From Pseudocercospora fijiensis CIRAD86 (lineage: Eukaryota; Ascomycota; Dothideomycetes; Mycosphaerellales; Mycosphaerellaceae), in the NCBI RefSeq assembly GCF_000340215.1, contig NW_006921540.1:3487402-3551401 (forward strand): 64,000 bases of DNA, read 5' to 3'. Made by a program: the position numbers and the translations under genes. Shown in pieces: positions 12,100-22,149 of the stretch; position 1 is the first letter of the stretch; the number at the start of each line of letters is the position of its first letter. The notes beneath the pieces were generated by a model. It searched no databases. It was not told the DNA's origin and was given only the letters and a program-made list of their open reading frames with translations.

Positions 12100-15000
12100 A
12101 GGAGACTTCCGATAAAGTTTACGCGCTGTTCTATTACGCTAATCTCCGGGCCTAACGTTAAAGAGAGAGGGCTCGGGTATTACGAGCGGTTAGTGTATAT
12201 ACCCTATACAAGAGGGTAGCTAATAAGATTAAGCCCGTAAAAGGCAGCGTATATATAACTAATAGGTCCAATCCTAGCGGAAATCCTAACTAGCGACAAA
12301 AGTGCCTTAACCGCGAAGCGATATTAATACCTAGGGATAGTCCGTACGACTAGAGGTATATTATAAAAAGGTTCTCTACTATTCCTAGGGGTTTAAGGCT
12401 AACGCCGGAGAGACTAGCTAAAATTAAACCTAGTATCGAGCTTTCGGATCTTAAGCTAAATTTGCTATACGAGCTTCTATATAACCGCGAAGCCGTATTA
12501 GTATATAACTTTACGTATCTAGGTAGGATTAACCCGGAGGTTGCCCCTCTATAGAGGATCCGAACGATCGAGTATAAGCCTTAGGCTTACCTAGGGTTCA
12601 AGCTAAACCTAAGCCTAAGAGGTATAGTTAAGGATATAATACGGTAGCGTATAAAGGCTAGCACCTTAGAGCCTTCCTATGCCTCGTATCGCAATCTATA
12701 CTTCCTAGTTTAGAAGAAGATAGCTTCTAGGGAACTAAAGAAGTACCGGCTAATTAACGCTGCCTAGAAGGTTAACGTAGTTACGATTAGAGATGCTAAT
12801 CTTCCTCCGGAGACTAATAGGTTCTTAGAAGCCTTTGCTAACTATATAGTAGCTTCGCTAGTTAATGTGTTCTCGGGCTACGACTAGATACCTCTCTACC
12901 CTAATAGCCGGGACCTTACTAGTTTCGAAACGCCTCTTAGACTATACCGACAAACTATCCTTCCCTAAGGGGCGACTAACTTAGTAGCCTAGTTCGTGCG
13001 TATTATAAACCAAGTCTTCGCGGCTTACATTTCTTATACTACGATGCCTTTCCTTAACGACATCGGCATTAAAGGGCCTAAAACTAGGTATAATAACGAA
13101 GAAGTAGAGCCTAGTATCCGTAGGTTCTTTCTCGAATACATTTAGAACCTCGATAGTGTCCTCTACAACCTAGAGCGAGCTAACCTAACGGTGTATAGGG
13201 AGAAGCTTTAGCTCCTATATAAACGAATAAACATTATCGGGTTTGTAACTAATAAGAACGGCCGCTATCCTAACAATATACGGGTCCTAAAGATTGTATC
13301 CTAGCTAGACCCTACCTATTAGAAAGATGTCCGGATCTAGCTTAGAGTAGTCTCCTACTTCCGTATCTAGGTCGAAAACTTTACGTTAGTATACAAGCCT
13401 CTATACGCCTTGCTTAAGAAAGATATAGAGTTTGAATAGACCTCCGTTTACTAAGCCGCTAAGGACAAGGTTACTAAGGCGCTTGTTAGCGCGCCTACGC
13501 TTACCTCTATTAACTACTCGGAAGGCGTAGGTCTACTAATTGTTACTATCGACTCGAGCGGGGAAGGCTACGGCGAGATACTAATATAGTATAATCGTAA
13601 GGAGCCCTCCTTACGTTACCCTATCCGGTACGAGTCTAGTCTATAGAAACCTATCGAGGCCCGATACGATACTAGCAAGCGAGAGTGCCTTAGTGTCTAT
13701 AAGGCTCTTAAGAAGTTCCGACCTTAGCTCTTTAGAGTGTTCTTTCGCCTAGAAGTCGACGCTTAGACGCTAGTCTATTAACTTAACCGTATAGCCTCCG
13801 ACCTGCCTAACTCTACGATAGCTTAGTAGGTTGCCTAAATCTATTTGTTTAATTTCGACGTCTTCTATATTCCTAGCAAGAAGCATACTAGACCGGATAG
13901 CCTTTCTAGAAGGCCTACTATAGAAGAGGACATCGCCGAGATAATAGAAGAAGAGGATATCGACGCGGTTGTTAACCGTACCTTCTTTACTGCCTTCTAT
14001 ATTAATGCTATGCCGGTAATTACTAGGCCCGCTACCGACGACTAACCTAGTAACTAGCCTAACGAAGACTCTACTACTAACGACGAGAGCTAGGACGATG
14101 CTAAGGCGGGCGAACTAGGTAGGGATAATATCCTTAATAGGGTCTACTCCGACGACTCCTATAATATCGCCTACTTCCTTACCTATACGAAGAGAGCTCC
14201 TAGTCTATTAAGGAGTTAATACCGTCGTATTATTCGCTATTCTCGGAGGTTCCTTATTAAAGATCGCATCCTTTAGCGACAGGCTATAATTAATATACCG
14301 CTCTAGCGTATTATTAACGATCTAGTAGCTCGATAAGAAATCCTTCGCTCTGTTTATAATAAGCTCGGCTACCGGGCGGCGGAGGGCACCTTCGATATCC
14401 TTCGTCGACGCTACTAGTAGGACGGCGTATAGGCTAATGTCTCCCGCTACTATAAGAGCTATCCTAAGTGCAACTTTAGGAATAGCTACTAGCGTCTAGG
14501 AGAGCTGCGTATCCCTACTATCTAGTTAGTTAGGGAGCGGTAGTATAGCGATAGGGTCTATCTTAGCCGCAATAATAGCCTATATATTATTCGAGAGAGT
14601 CTTTCTCGATAGCTAGAGGCCTATTATTTCTATAAGGGTTGCGGTGCTATCAATGCCCGTAATATAGCTACCTTCCTATTTAAGGATCTATTTTGCCGCT
14701 AGGGAACACCTTATAAGGTTATCTTAGACAACGCTACGAACAATATAGCTAAGGAGGTTTAAGCGCTACTTGTTTCGTATAGGGCGAGGAACGTTCGCAT
14801 CTCCCTATACTATCCCTAGTCGAATACTATTATTAAGCGCGGCTATCGGTCGTTAATTGATGCCCTATCTAAGATAACTAATAGTAGCGACAGATTAGTT
14901 CCTATTTCTACCCGCGTCCTAGCCCTTCTCTAGGCGGACCGAACTACTATTATCGACACGACTAGACTTATACTAGCGGAGCTTATAATTAGGAGGGACG

Positions 15001-15755
15001 CCGTTCTCCCTATTAAATTGTCCTATCGTACGTACGGCGTTTACGATTAGGGGTCTGTTCGTACTAGGGTAGATCTTCTTGCCCTATAGGCTAAGGCTCT
15101 TAAGGATATAACTACGACTTCTTAAGAGGGTCTTGCTCGATAACGTCGCCTTCGGGAGGAGGCTAAGTAGTATTTTAATAACTATAATGCTGTTAATTAG
15201 GAACCTCTAAAGGTTAGCGATATAGTCCTCCTATACCGGTCCGAGCTAGAGTATAGTTACTCCTATAAGCTAGCCTTTAAGTAGAAGGGTCCTTATAGAG
15301 TAAAGGAGGTCCTTTACTCGGGTTCCGTATACCTTCTTTAGGAGCTAGATAGTGCTACCTTGAAGCACTCTTACCCTCGCGCTAATCTAAAGAAGATCGT
15401 TAAGTTACGCGAACCTACCTGCCCTCCGCCGACCGAGGAGGAAGTTAGTACCTCTATAGACCCTCTACCGTCCTTAGATGCCTATCGGGAGGAGGATCCT
15501 ACCGCTATTCTAGATCCTGTTCTACCTAAGAACTATGCCTATCCCTAGATTCGTCTTAGTAAGCTATTAGGAATGACTTAAGAACAAAGGGAGGGTTATA
15601 TACGGATTAACTATATATAGAGCGTTTCCGATATTGATTCCGATTCTAATAGTAAACTAGACTTCTAGCTATCTAACTCTAACTCCGAGGAACCTAACTA
15701 GTCTAGCGATAAAGACCGCCTAGAATTATAGCTAGACGACCCCGAGACTAAATAA
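12100..15755 (+). pseudogene. pol: reverse transcriptase, RNase H, integrase
   Basis: The reverse transcriptase is clear: GLRLTPERLAKIKP, KKYRLINAA.K, TIRDANLPPE, NVFSGYD.IPL, LPQGATN-V-A-FVRI (Gln/Trp restored), and then F-L-N-D-IGIKGPKTRY where FxDD is expected. The first catalytic Asp is therefore Asn, consistent with TG-to-TA change in GAC. An RNase H-like region follows (VTIDSSGEGYGE near 13,540) and ends in HTRPDSLSRRP at about 13,885. The integrase shows KLGYRAAEGTFDILRRRY, a Cys-containing zinc segment and P-YKVILDNATNN...YYP.SNTIIKRGYRSL (about 14,705-14,860), where Asn and Lys replace residues of the usual TDNG/NG..ER pattern. The C-terminus is acidic, Ser-rich and ends near 15,752. 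Confidence 0.85.
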
Positions 15756-16022
15756 TCGCATGTCCTTTCCTACCTCTACTACGTTGCTTTCCTTGCCTCT
15801 ATTAACTATTCTCCGCGCTATTAATATAGCGCTACCCTTTAGCTTTAGTCCTTACTGCCTATTCCTAGTTCCTACGGATGTTAATGCTCTTAGTTATTAC
15901 CCTCCTTTGCTTTTACCTTATCTATTGTTTTGCTCTTTTATCTTTTGCCTTCGATTAATATTACTATAGCTTTACTCTTTTTATATTTCCTTAGAAAAGA
16001 ACTATACGAGGTATAACTTCCG

Positions 16023-16045
16023 AATAATACCCCGGGGGTAGCATT
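16023..16045. repeat. 23-bp palindrome, copy 3 (after pol)
   Basis: AATAATACCCC-GGGGGTAGCATT. The right half-site is intact; the left half differs at two bases. Confidence 0.75.
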
Positions 16046-16453
16046 CGGAAGCTAGCCGAACCTAACCTCCCGCCCTTCTAGGACTACTTCCCTCTAGTTT
16101 CCTAGTCTCTAGTAACCGCCCTTAGGTAGCAACGATAACAAGATACTCCGCTAGAGAAGATTGTTCCTACCCTAATTAGCATTAGTTACGTAGGATACTA
16201 AGAAAGGGAGGATCCTTCTCCCTTCCTAGCTCTTAGATAGACGTAGCAACCTAGGCCTATAGCCTCTAAGAATAGGGACCTTAGGCCGCTAAGCTTAGTG
16301 TCTAGAAGAAAGAAGAACGTACGGGCTACGTTTATATGCCTACTACTATAAAAGGTAATGCTATATCTATAACGATAGTACTATAGGCTAATATAAGCTA
16401 CGCTAGGCCTAGGCGATTTGCTCCTAGTTGCCGAGTATCTCTAGAGAAAAGCT

Positions 16454-16476
16454 AATACTACCCTAGGGGTGTTATT
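16454..16476. repeat. 23-bp palindrome, copy 4 (before ORF3)
   Basis: AATACTACCC-TAGGGGTGTTATT, about 430 bp downstream of copy 3 and about 425 bp upstream of the third ORF. Confidence 0.7.
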
Positions 16477-16901
16477 AGTCCCGCTAGTCTTACTACTATA
16501 GATTACTACTAGGTACTCGAACTGACTAGTTACATTTCGAGTGCGCGGGAATCTACGAAAGCTAGAGGTTAATAAAAGGCGCGTAGTCGCTACTAGTAAT
16601 TAGCTAGATCGATTATTAAACTTTAGCCGCCCTACTAATAGAGGAGTCTCGTATATAGCTTTACTTTTTAGGGTCTATATATAGTCGTTATCCGTTTGCT
16701 TTACCGGAATATACGGACTACGCTACCTTCGTACCCTATTTAAGGCGAGCTTTCTAAGCTCTTTCTTCTACTCGAATACTAACCGACTTACTACCGCCTA
16801 CCCCCTCCCCCTTCTTCTATCTAAACCCTTCGATTATTATTAATAAGCTACAAACGTTTTTACAAACTCGTTACTAACTCCTTTCCGCTCCGGTCGACTA
16901 A

Positions 16902-19632
16902 GATGTCTTCTAGCGCCCTAAATCCGCTAGGCGCTAGTAGTAGTAGCAACCTACTAGCCCTAAACCTAGGCGTACTAGTCCCGATCGAAGCCCCCTCCGA
17001 TAGCGCCTTAGTCGCTATAACTAGCCTCGAGTACTGTTTCTAGATCGTTACTGCTATCGACGACCCTTAAAAGAAGATTAAGACTGCTCGTACCTTACTA
17101 TACGTTATCGATCGAAATATTAAGAAGGCTACTATCTTAGTATTATACGGTATAAACAACTTGCGCTAGGATATTAGTAAGCGCATCTTCAAGCGAGACG
17201 TTCTTTAGGATATAGAGCTTTATTAAGCCTTTCCTATCGTCTATAGCCTCGAGACGGCGGGCACTACGATTTGTATACGCTTTACGAACCTTAATTAAGC
17301 CTTCGAGTAGTAGGGAGGTCCGAGTAGTCTCCTAAAGAGCCTTATTAACTTCGCCTACGATAGATAAGAGCGTACTAAGTAGGTTGCGTCGTTCGTTAAT
17401 AAGTATCCGGTCCGTCGCGAGGGAGTAGAGCACCTTTCCCGCGCTATAATCTATCGAGTCTCTACTACTAGTAAGAAGTACGGTAAGTAATTAGTTAACT
17501 TAACCTTCGTACTTAACGACTTTACGATAGCCTACTAGAAGCGGTATAAGGACGCTATTGCCGAGGTAGATCTTAACGCCTAGTCTACTAAAGATCTACT
17601 AAAAGAGAAGGGCTATCGTATTAATAGTATAGGCTTTATTATTAAGGGTTAAGAGGCTCCTATCGTAGATATTCTCGAACGTAAGATCCTTCGCCTTAAG
17701 ACGGAAGCCGATATAGCTACTAGTCTAGCGCTCGCTATAGAGATGCAGGTATAAGATCGCCGCTCGACTCGTAACCGTAAGGTCCCTTAAGAAGTTTAAG
17801 ATAAGCGCGCTAAGGTAGAAGCAGCGCGTTAGAAGGCGTTGCAGGCTCGCTAGGCATTCTAGAAGGCCGCTAAGAAGTCTACTATACCTTCTAGTACTAA
17901 CTATAGTAACTCGGATATTAATATACTAGATGCGCTACTAGAAGACAGTATTTCCTCCGAAGGTTCCTTTAGTAAGCGTAGGCATAGAGGCCTCTCGCCG
18001 ATACTATTAACTAAGAACATCTATAGTTCCTATAAGGGTAACTCTGTCGTACATCTTATTACCGAGATCGATATAGTTTATAAGGCCGATATAGGCAAAG
18101 CACCTATCGCCCTCTCTATTTATTAGTAGTACGACGACCTTAGCAAGCTAGGCGAAGATCCGTTTACTATATATACTAGCTATATTAAGAAGGCCGCTAA
18201 GGCGTATAGTCTCTATACTAGTGCTAAGACGAGTGTCCTTATTAGCCGCCTATTAAAGATTAGACGTAATGTCGCTAATTAAGATGCCTTTACTGCCCTT
18301 AAGGCTAATTAGGCCTATACTAACTAGTTTCCTAGACGCCCTATTACCGCCCCGATATCTCTAGGACTCTACGCGTTTAACCCTACTAGTACTATTACTC
18401 GCGCCCTTACGCTAACGGATCGCTAGAGCAAGTTCGTTACCGGCATCCTTAGCTAAGGTACCTCCTTTAACCGCTTTCGCTAGACTAGCAATACTATCTT
18501 CCCTTAAGTCTTTAGTTAGTTACAAGAGCCTCGTAGAGCATATCTTCCTTTCCTTATCGACCTAATATAGGAGGAGTTTGAAATGTACCTTTAGTATATA
18601 CGTACGATGCCTAAGTCTAAGCAAGAAGGCCGCAATGCCCTTTAAACTTATAGTATAAGCAACTAAATCGTCCGCTAGCACCCTACCCTATAGCTCTTAG
18701 CTATCGCCCTTCGACCTAATTACGTATATAAGCTTATCTCCGTTCCTAAGCCTACTAAGTTCTTTAAGGTTAGCGGTACTTATAAAAACTGTCCTTCTAA
18801 GGAGTCTGCTCGTCTCGGACAAGATATAGTTAAGCTCGTAGCTAGCGAGGGTGCTAGTTACCTACGTATTAAGGTCTGCCTTATATCTAAGGATAAGACT
18901 AGCTACTCTACTATTATCGAAGGTATACATTAGCCCGAGGTCTTTACGAACTAGGTTGAGAAGCTTAAGGCTCGTAGCCTAGTCCTACTAAACAAGATCG
19001 GTAAGCTTACTAACAAGCACCTTACTAACGACGACCTCGACTATATGTTCGATAGTTAGCCTAATAGTAAGGGGCGTAAAGCGGAGTAGATCCTTAACCC
19101 TCTAAAGGAGTGCGAGGTCTCTATTTAGATACTATACCTACTATATAGTAATCTAAAGACTAAGAGCAACCGTATATTAATTAACCTAGGCTACTCTCGC
19201 GTTATTAACGGTACTAAGGTTAAGGGCTACGAGAACTTAATAGTCTCTTAGGTTGCTAAAGTGTACCGCAATCTAACCGCCCTCCCGGCCTCTAACTCCT
19301 TCGTACTATTCGCTTTCTCTATAGCGATCTTAGTCGAAGGCCTCGGCTGTATCTCCGACGCCCTAGTTAGTAGGATTCCTTAGTTAAGTTACGTTGTTTA
19401 GAACGAAGTTGAACAGATCCTCTAGCTTAATAACGAGGGACTTAAGGAATATCTATACAATTAGGAGAATGCTACGACGGAAAAGGCTGCTAACCTCCTC
19501 GTTAATTAAGCCTTCTACGAGGGATAGTACTTCGGTACTAATAGCTTTAACGTATACGGAGGAGATTTCGAGAGCCGACTAGTAGATAAGGTTATTGCTA
19601 GTAAGGATTACGGCGCGTTAAAGCAATAGTAG
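16902..19632 (+). pseudogene. Large third ORF of the LTR element, unknown function
   Basis: An ATG at 16,902 (MSSSALNPLG) opens a frame of about 910 codons. It continues without any frameshift to about 19,632; its internal stops (over 40) are TAG or TAA and fit former Gln or Trp codons. The inverted copy at the right window edge shows CAGCAGTAA where this copy has CAATAGTAG, which supports an end near 19,630-19,632. The product would be hydrophilic, with a Lys/Arg/Ala-rich, probably helical basic segment about one third in (RAKVEAAR.KALQAR) and Ser-rich linkers. One hydrophobic stretch lies late in the protein (FVLFAFSIAILVEGLGC, near 19,305). I see no zinc knuckle, protease, RT, integrase, chromodomain or convincing signal peptide. 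It is on the same strand as gag-pol. It does not look like a second gag. Confidence 0.7.
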
Positions 19633-19687
19633 GTCTGTATAGTATTGCTTAGGAAGTTGTTTTTATATAATTATAGTATCTAGGATT

Positions 19688-19710
19688 AATGCTATCCCGG
19701 GGGTATTATT
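19688..19710. repeat. 23-bp palindrome, copy 5 (after ORF3)
   Basis: AATGCTATCCC-GGGGGTATTATT, preceded by CTAGGATT. The same site in the inverted copy is at 63,898-63,920. The left half-site keeps the TGC that RIP has changed elsewhere. Confidence 0.8.
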
Positions 19711-19802
19711 ACGGAGTTCTGAAAATGGCCTTAGCTAAGAACGCTAAGGATACATACATGTTTGTTTTAAGCGCGCAATGTGAAGCGTATCTAGTTAGAC
19801 AC

Positions 19803-19817
19803 GAAGAAAGGGAGGGA
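19803..19817 (+). other. Polypurine tract
   Basis: GAAGAAAGGGAGGGA directly abuts the right LTR. This is the usual place and composition for plus-strand priming, and the inverted copy has the same tract at 63,782-63,796. Confidence 0.85.
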
Positions 19818-20096
19818 TATTAGCTAGTAACCGGCCCTACACCTATAGGCCAGTTTTAAGCCTATATAAGAGGCCTCCTTCTATAGAGTAGACAGATTAC
19901 TAACCTCGTATAGCACATTGTTTATAACACACTTCTATAATGCCTATATTGCAGGGCTCTAGTTATTAGCCTAAGCAACCGTTTTGTTATCCTATTATAC
20001 TAAACATAGCTGCCTATATTGCTATAGGTTATGTTACCCTCGGTAGCCTATACTATTACTGCTAGTAGTAGTAGTAGTGTTGGTTTCCGTCCTTTA
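19818..20096 (+). repeat. 3' LTR of the 12.3-kb element
   Basis: 279 bp, same ends as the left LTR. A handful of differences from it are almost all transitions (for example GGCCAG versus GGCTAG, GTTGG versus GTTAG), as RIP would produce, so LTR divergence cannot be read as age. Confidence 0.92.
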
Positions 20097-20100
20097 CTAC
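20097..20100. repeat. Target-site duplication CTAC, right
   Basis: Copy of the CTAC at 7,816-7,819. Confidence 0.75.
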
Positions 20101-21575
20101 TATATCGCATATTCCGTAGTCGAATTACTGCTTGCTTCTAGCATAAGATAGACTTGCTAGATATACTAGATTATACTTCCGAGGAAAACTTATTAAAGAG
20201 CCGTATCGATATAGTAAAGGCTACTATTTCCAACCTCGAGCTAGAGTAGTATCTATAGATAGTCGAGAACATTCGGAAGAAGGTATTTACTAAGGAAGCG
20301 TAGTAGAACAAGTATATCGAGGACGAGGTCCTCGTCTAAGATACCGATTATACTACGATATACTGCTTACTTACTTAAATCGAGGAGCTAATAACTATAC
20401 GTACCGCTATTCGGAAAATAGATATTAGTTACTTATAGCGCATAGTCGACTACCTTATCGTTCCGTTCCTTAGTACTAACTAGACTAATTATACGAAGCA
20501 TCTACTAGAATTCCGCTAGTTGCTAGAGTAGGATTAGCCGCTATGCCGAGTATTAATAGCTATATCTGTCGTTAATCCCTCTAGTAAGTAAGGAAAGGGC
20601 ATCGCTATAGATAAGGAGATTAAGCTAATTAACAACGACCTAACGCTAGACCTAAACTACTTTAGTAACTCGATATACGATATAGCCGCTATCGCTCGTA
20701 AGAAGGCTAGCAATCGACGCGCTACCCGCGCACTTAAGAAGATATTTACGTCTGCGATCGGTATTAAAGGCACTAATTACTATACTAACAAGAATGCTAT
20801 AACCGATATAATAAGTATAGCAGACAAGCTATTCCGAGATAGCCTTATAGAGCGACAACTAGTCGCTAAGGACGCTAATAACAATCGTGCCCTATCGGAC
20901 GATATTTAGTAGATTAGTATTAGTAAGCTAGTACTAGTAATTAAGGCATTAAATAAAGCTTATAGCGCTCGTTCTCGGTATATAACTATAAGTACGAACG
21001 AGGCAGGTAATAATAGCGTCGATAGCATTAATAGTGCTAATGCTCGTAGCTACGGACTTAACGGACATAGCGGAGATCGTAGTCCACTTAGTGCTAGGGC
21101 TGTTAATAAGGCAGATAAGCTATATATAGATACTAATAGCTTTACTTAGTTAGGCGACGGTCTACTACCGGTAGGATATGTCTAGGCATTAGGTGTAGAC
21201 GATAGTAGTAGCAATCTCGGCTTCTATACTATAGCTAGCGGTATGCTATATAGCGTAGCACTCGTAGACCCAGATATGCTATAGTCTAACGATACTAATC
21301 GTAACCTAGTTTATAATACTAGTCGTGCTAGCACTAGCAGAGCTAGTAGAGCTAGCAGAGCTAGTAGAGCTAGTAGAGCTAGTAGAGCTAGTAGAGCTAG
21401 TAGTAGAATAGACGATAGCGACGACCTAATACTTATATATAGTACTATCTAAGAGACCGCTGCTACTGCTAGCTACTTCGATTATACTAAGCACTAGGAT
21501 CTAGACTAAGATAATAATAAGGCTATTGCAATAGCTATAGCTATAGACTAGGGTATTGTAGCGATTAAGGATTAA
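20101..21575 (+). pseudogene. DUF6589-like gene, 3' part
   Basis: After the LTR the frame from 7,819 continues in phase (ATA TCG... to TAA at 21,573-21,575) when one CTAC is removed. It encodes LLEFRWLLEWDWP-like sequence (Trp restored), a Lys/Asn-rich helical region, and a Ser/Arg/Ala repeat at 21,328-21,406. The final stop could itself be a RIP product. The C-terminal part has no motif I can name. Confidence 0.6.
21328..21406 (+). repeat. 9-bp coding repeat GCTAGTAGA
   Basis: About eight copies encoding Ala-Ser-Arg triplets inside the DUF6589-like frame. Because the unit is a multiple of three it does not disturb the frame. Confidence 0.85.
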
Positions 21576-21662
21576 ATAAAAATAGCTTTTATATTCGGTA
21601 TATTCGGTGCCTAGGTATATAGCAATCTAATCTAATATATTTATTATTTAGCTTTCGTTAAT

Positions 21663-21719
21663 AGCTTCTAGTCGCTAGCCTAGCTTCTAGTCGCTAGCCT
21701 AGCTTCTAGTCGCTAGCCT
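21663..21719 (+). repeat. Three copies of a 19-bp repeat
   Basis: AGCTTCTAGTCGCTAGCCT is repeated exactly three times head to tail, just past the DUF6589-like frame. Confidence 0.95.
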
Positions 21720-21894
21720 AGCCTTAGGCACTAAACTAGTAGCGGGCGGCTATTGCGTTAAAAGTGCGATAATGTATAGCCGTTATTGTTGCCTACTATT
21801 GTCGCAACGAATAGCGCAATACTATTAGTAGAGGCAAACTTTACCTACGCGGCGCATATCGACCTCCGCTTTCTAGTTTAACTTCTTCTTCTTC

Positions 21895-21926
21895 TATATA
21901 TATATAGATAGATAGATAGATAGATA
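21895..21926 (+). repeat. TA/GATA microsatellite
   Basis: A TA run followed by about five GATA units, near the 3' side of the LINE. It may be the low-complexity tail of one of the neighbouring elements. Confidence 0.8.
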
Positions 21927-22149
21927 TTTTATTTGCCTGTTATAGTGCCTTTCGGCCTATGCAGGTCTGTTTCTATGTATTGTTTTAGGTAGGAAACCAA
22001 CTTGGTTAGTAAAAACCTCCCTCCTATCCTATTTATAAGTGTTGATCTTCCTCGTTTCCTTGTTTTCCTTCCTCTAGGGTATACTAGTATTATAGTTGTT
22101 ACCCTCTAACTACCTTGCCTACTACCCTGCCCTTCTTTCCCCCTCTTCT

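Larger units (their letters stand above)
15756..16901 (+). other. Spacer between pol and the third ORF
   Basis: No ORF with a recognisable product is seen. A 69-codon open frame at 15,760-15,969 is hydrophobic but has no other support. Two copies of the 23-bp palindrome (16,023 and 16,454) lie here, about 430 bp apart, and the sequence becomes CT-rich just before the third ORF, like a fungal 5' leader. Confidence 0.5.
7820..20096 (+). mobile_element. 12.3-kb Ty3/gypsy LTR retrotransposon with extra ORF
   Basis: The element is bounded by two nearly identical 279-bp direct repeats and a CTAC duplication. Order: LTR, putative primer-binding site, leader with hairpin, gag with CCHC remnant, RT/RNase H/integrase, a 1.1-kb spacer, a third ORF of about 910 codons, purine tract, LTR. 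It is much longer than a simple gag-pol element of 5-7 kb because of the third ORF. It is inserted in a DUF6589-like gene. All ORFs are broken by RIP-type stops, so this copy is not expected to be active. An inverted partial copy lies at 63,502-64,000. Confidence 0.9.

Noticed and set aside
13845..14045. Open frame as a small independent gene
   Set aside because: It is the end of the RNase H-like region of pol (HTRPDSLSRRP), left open between two RIP stops.
15360..15548. Open frame as a small independent gene
   Set aside because: It continues the pol C-terminal frame on both sides of RIP stops.
15760..15969. 69-codon hydrophobic ORF as an env-like or membrane gene
   Set aside because: Short, pyrimidine-rich, no conserved partner seen, and placed in a leader-like region; chance is likely.
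7820..20096. Alternative genetic code in which TAG/TAA mean Gln
   Set aside because: The in-frame stops occur only in CA/TG-poor blocks. SUV3, sec1 and the F-box genes use CAG/CAA for Gln and normal stops, so RIP explains the pattern.
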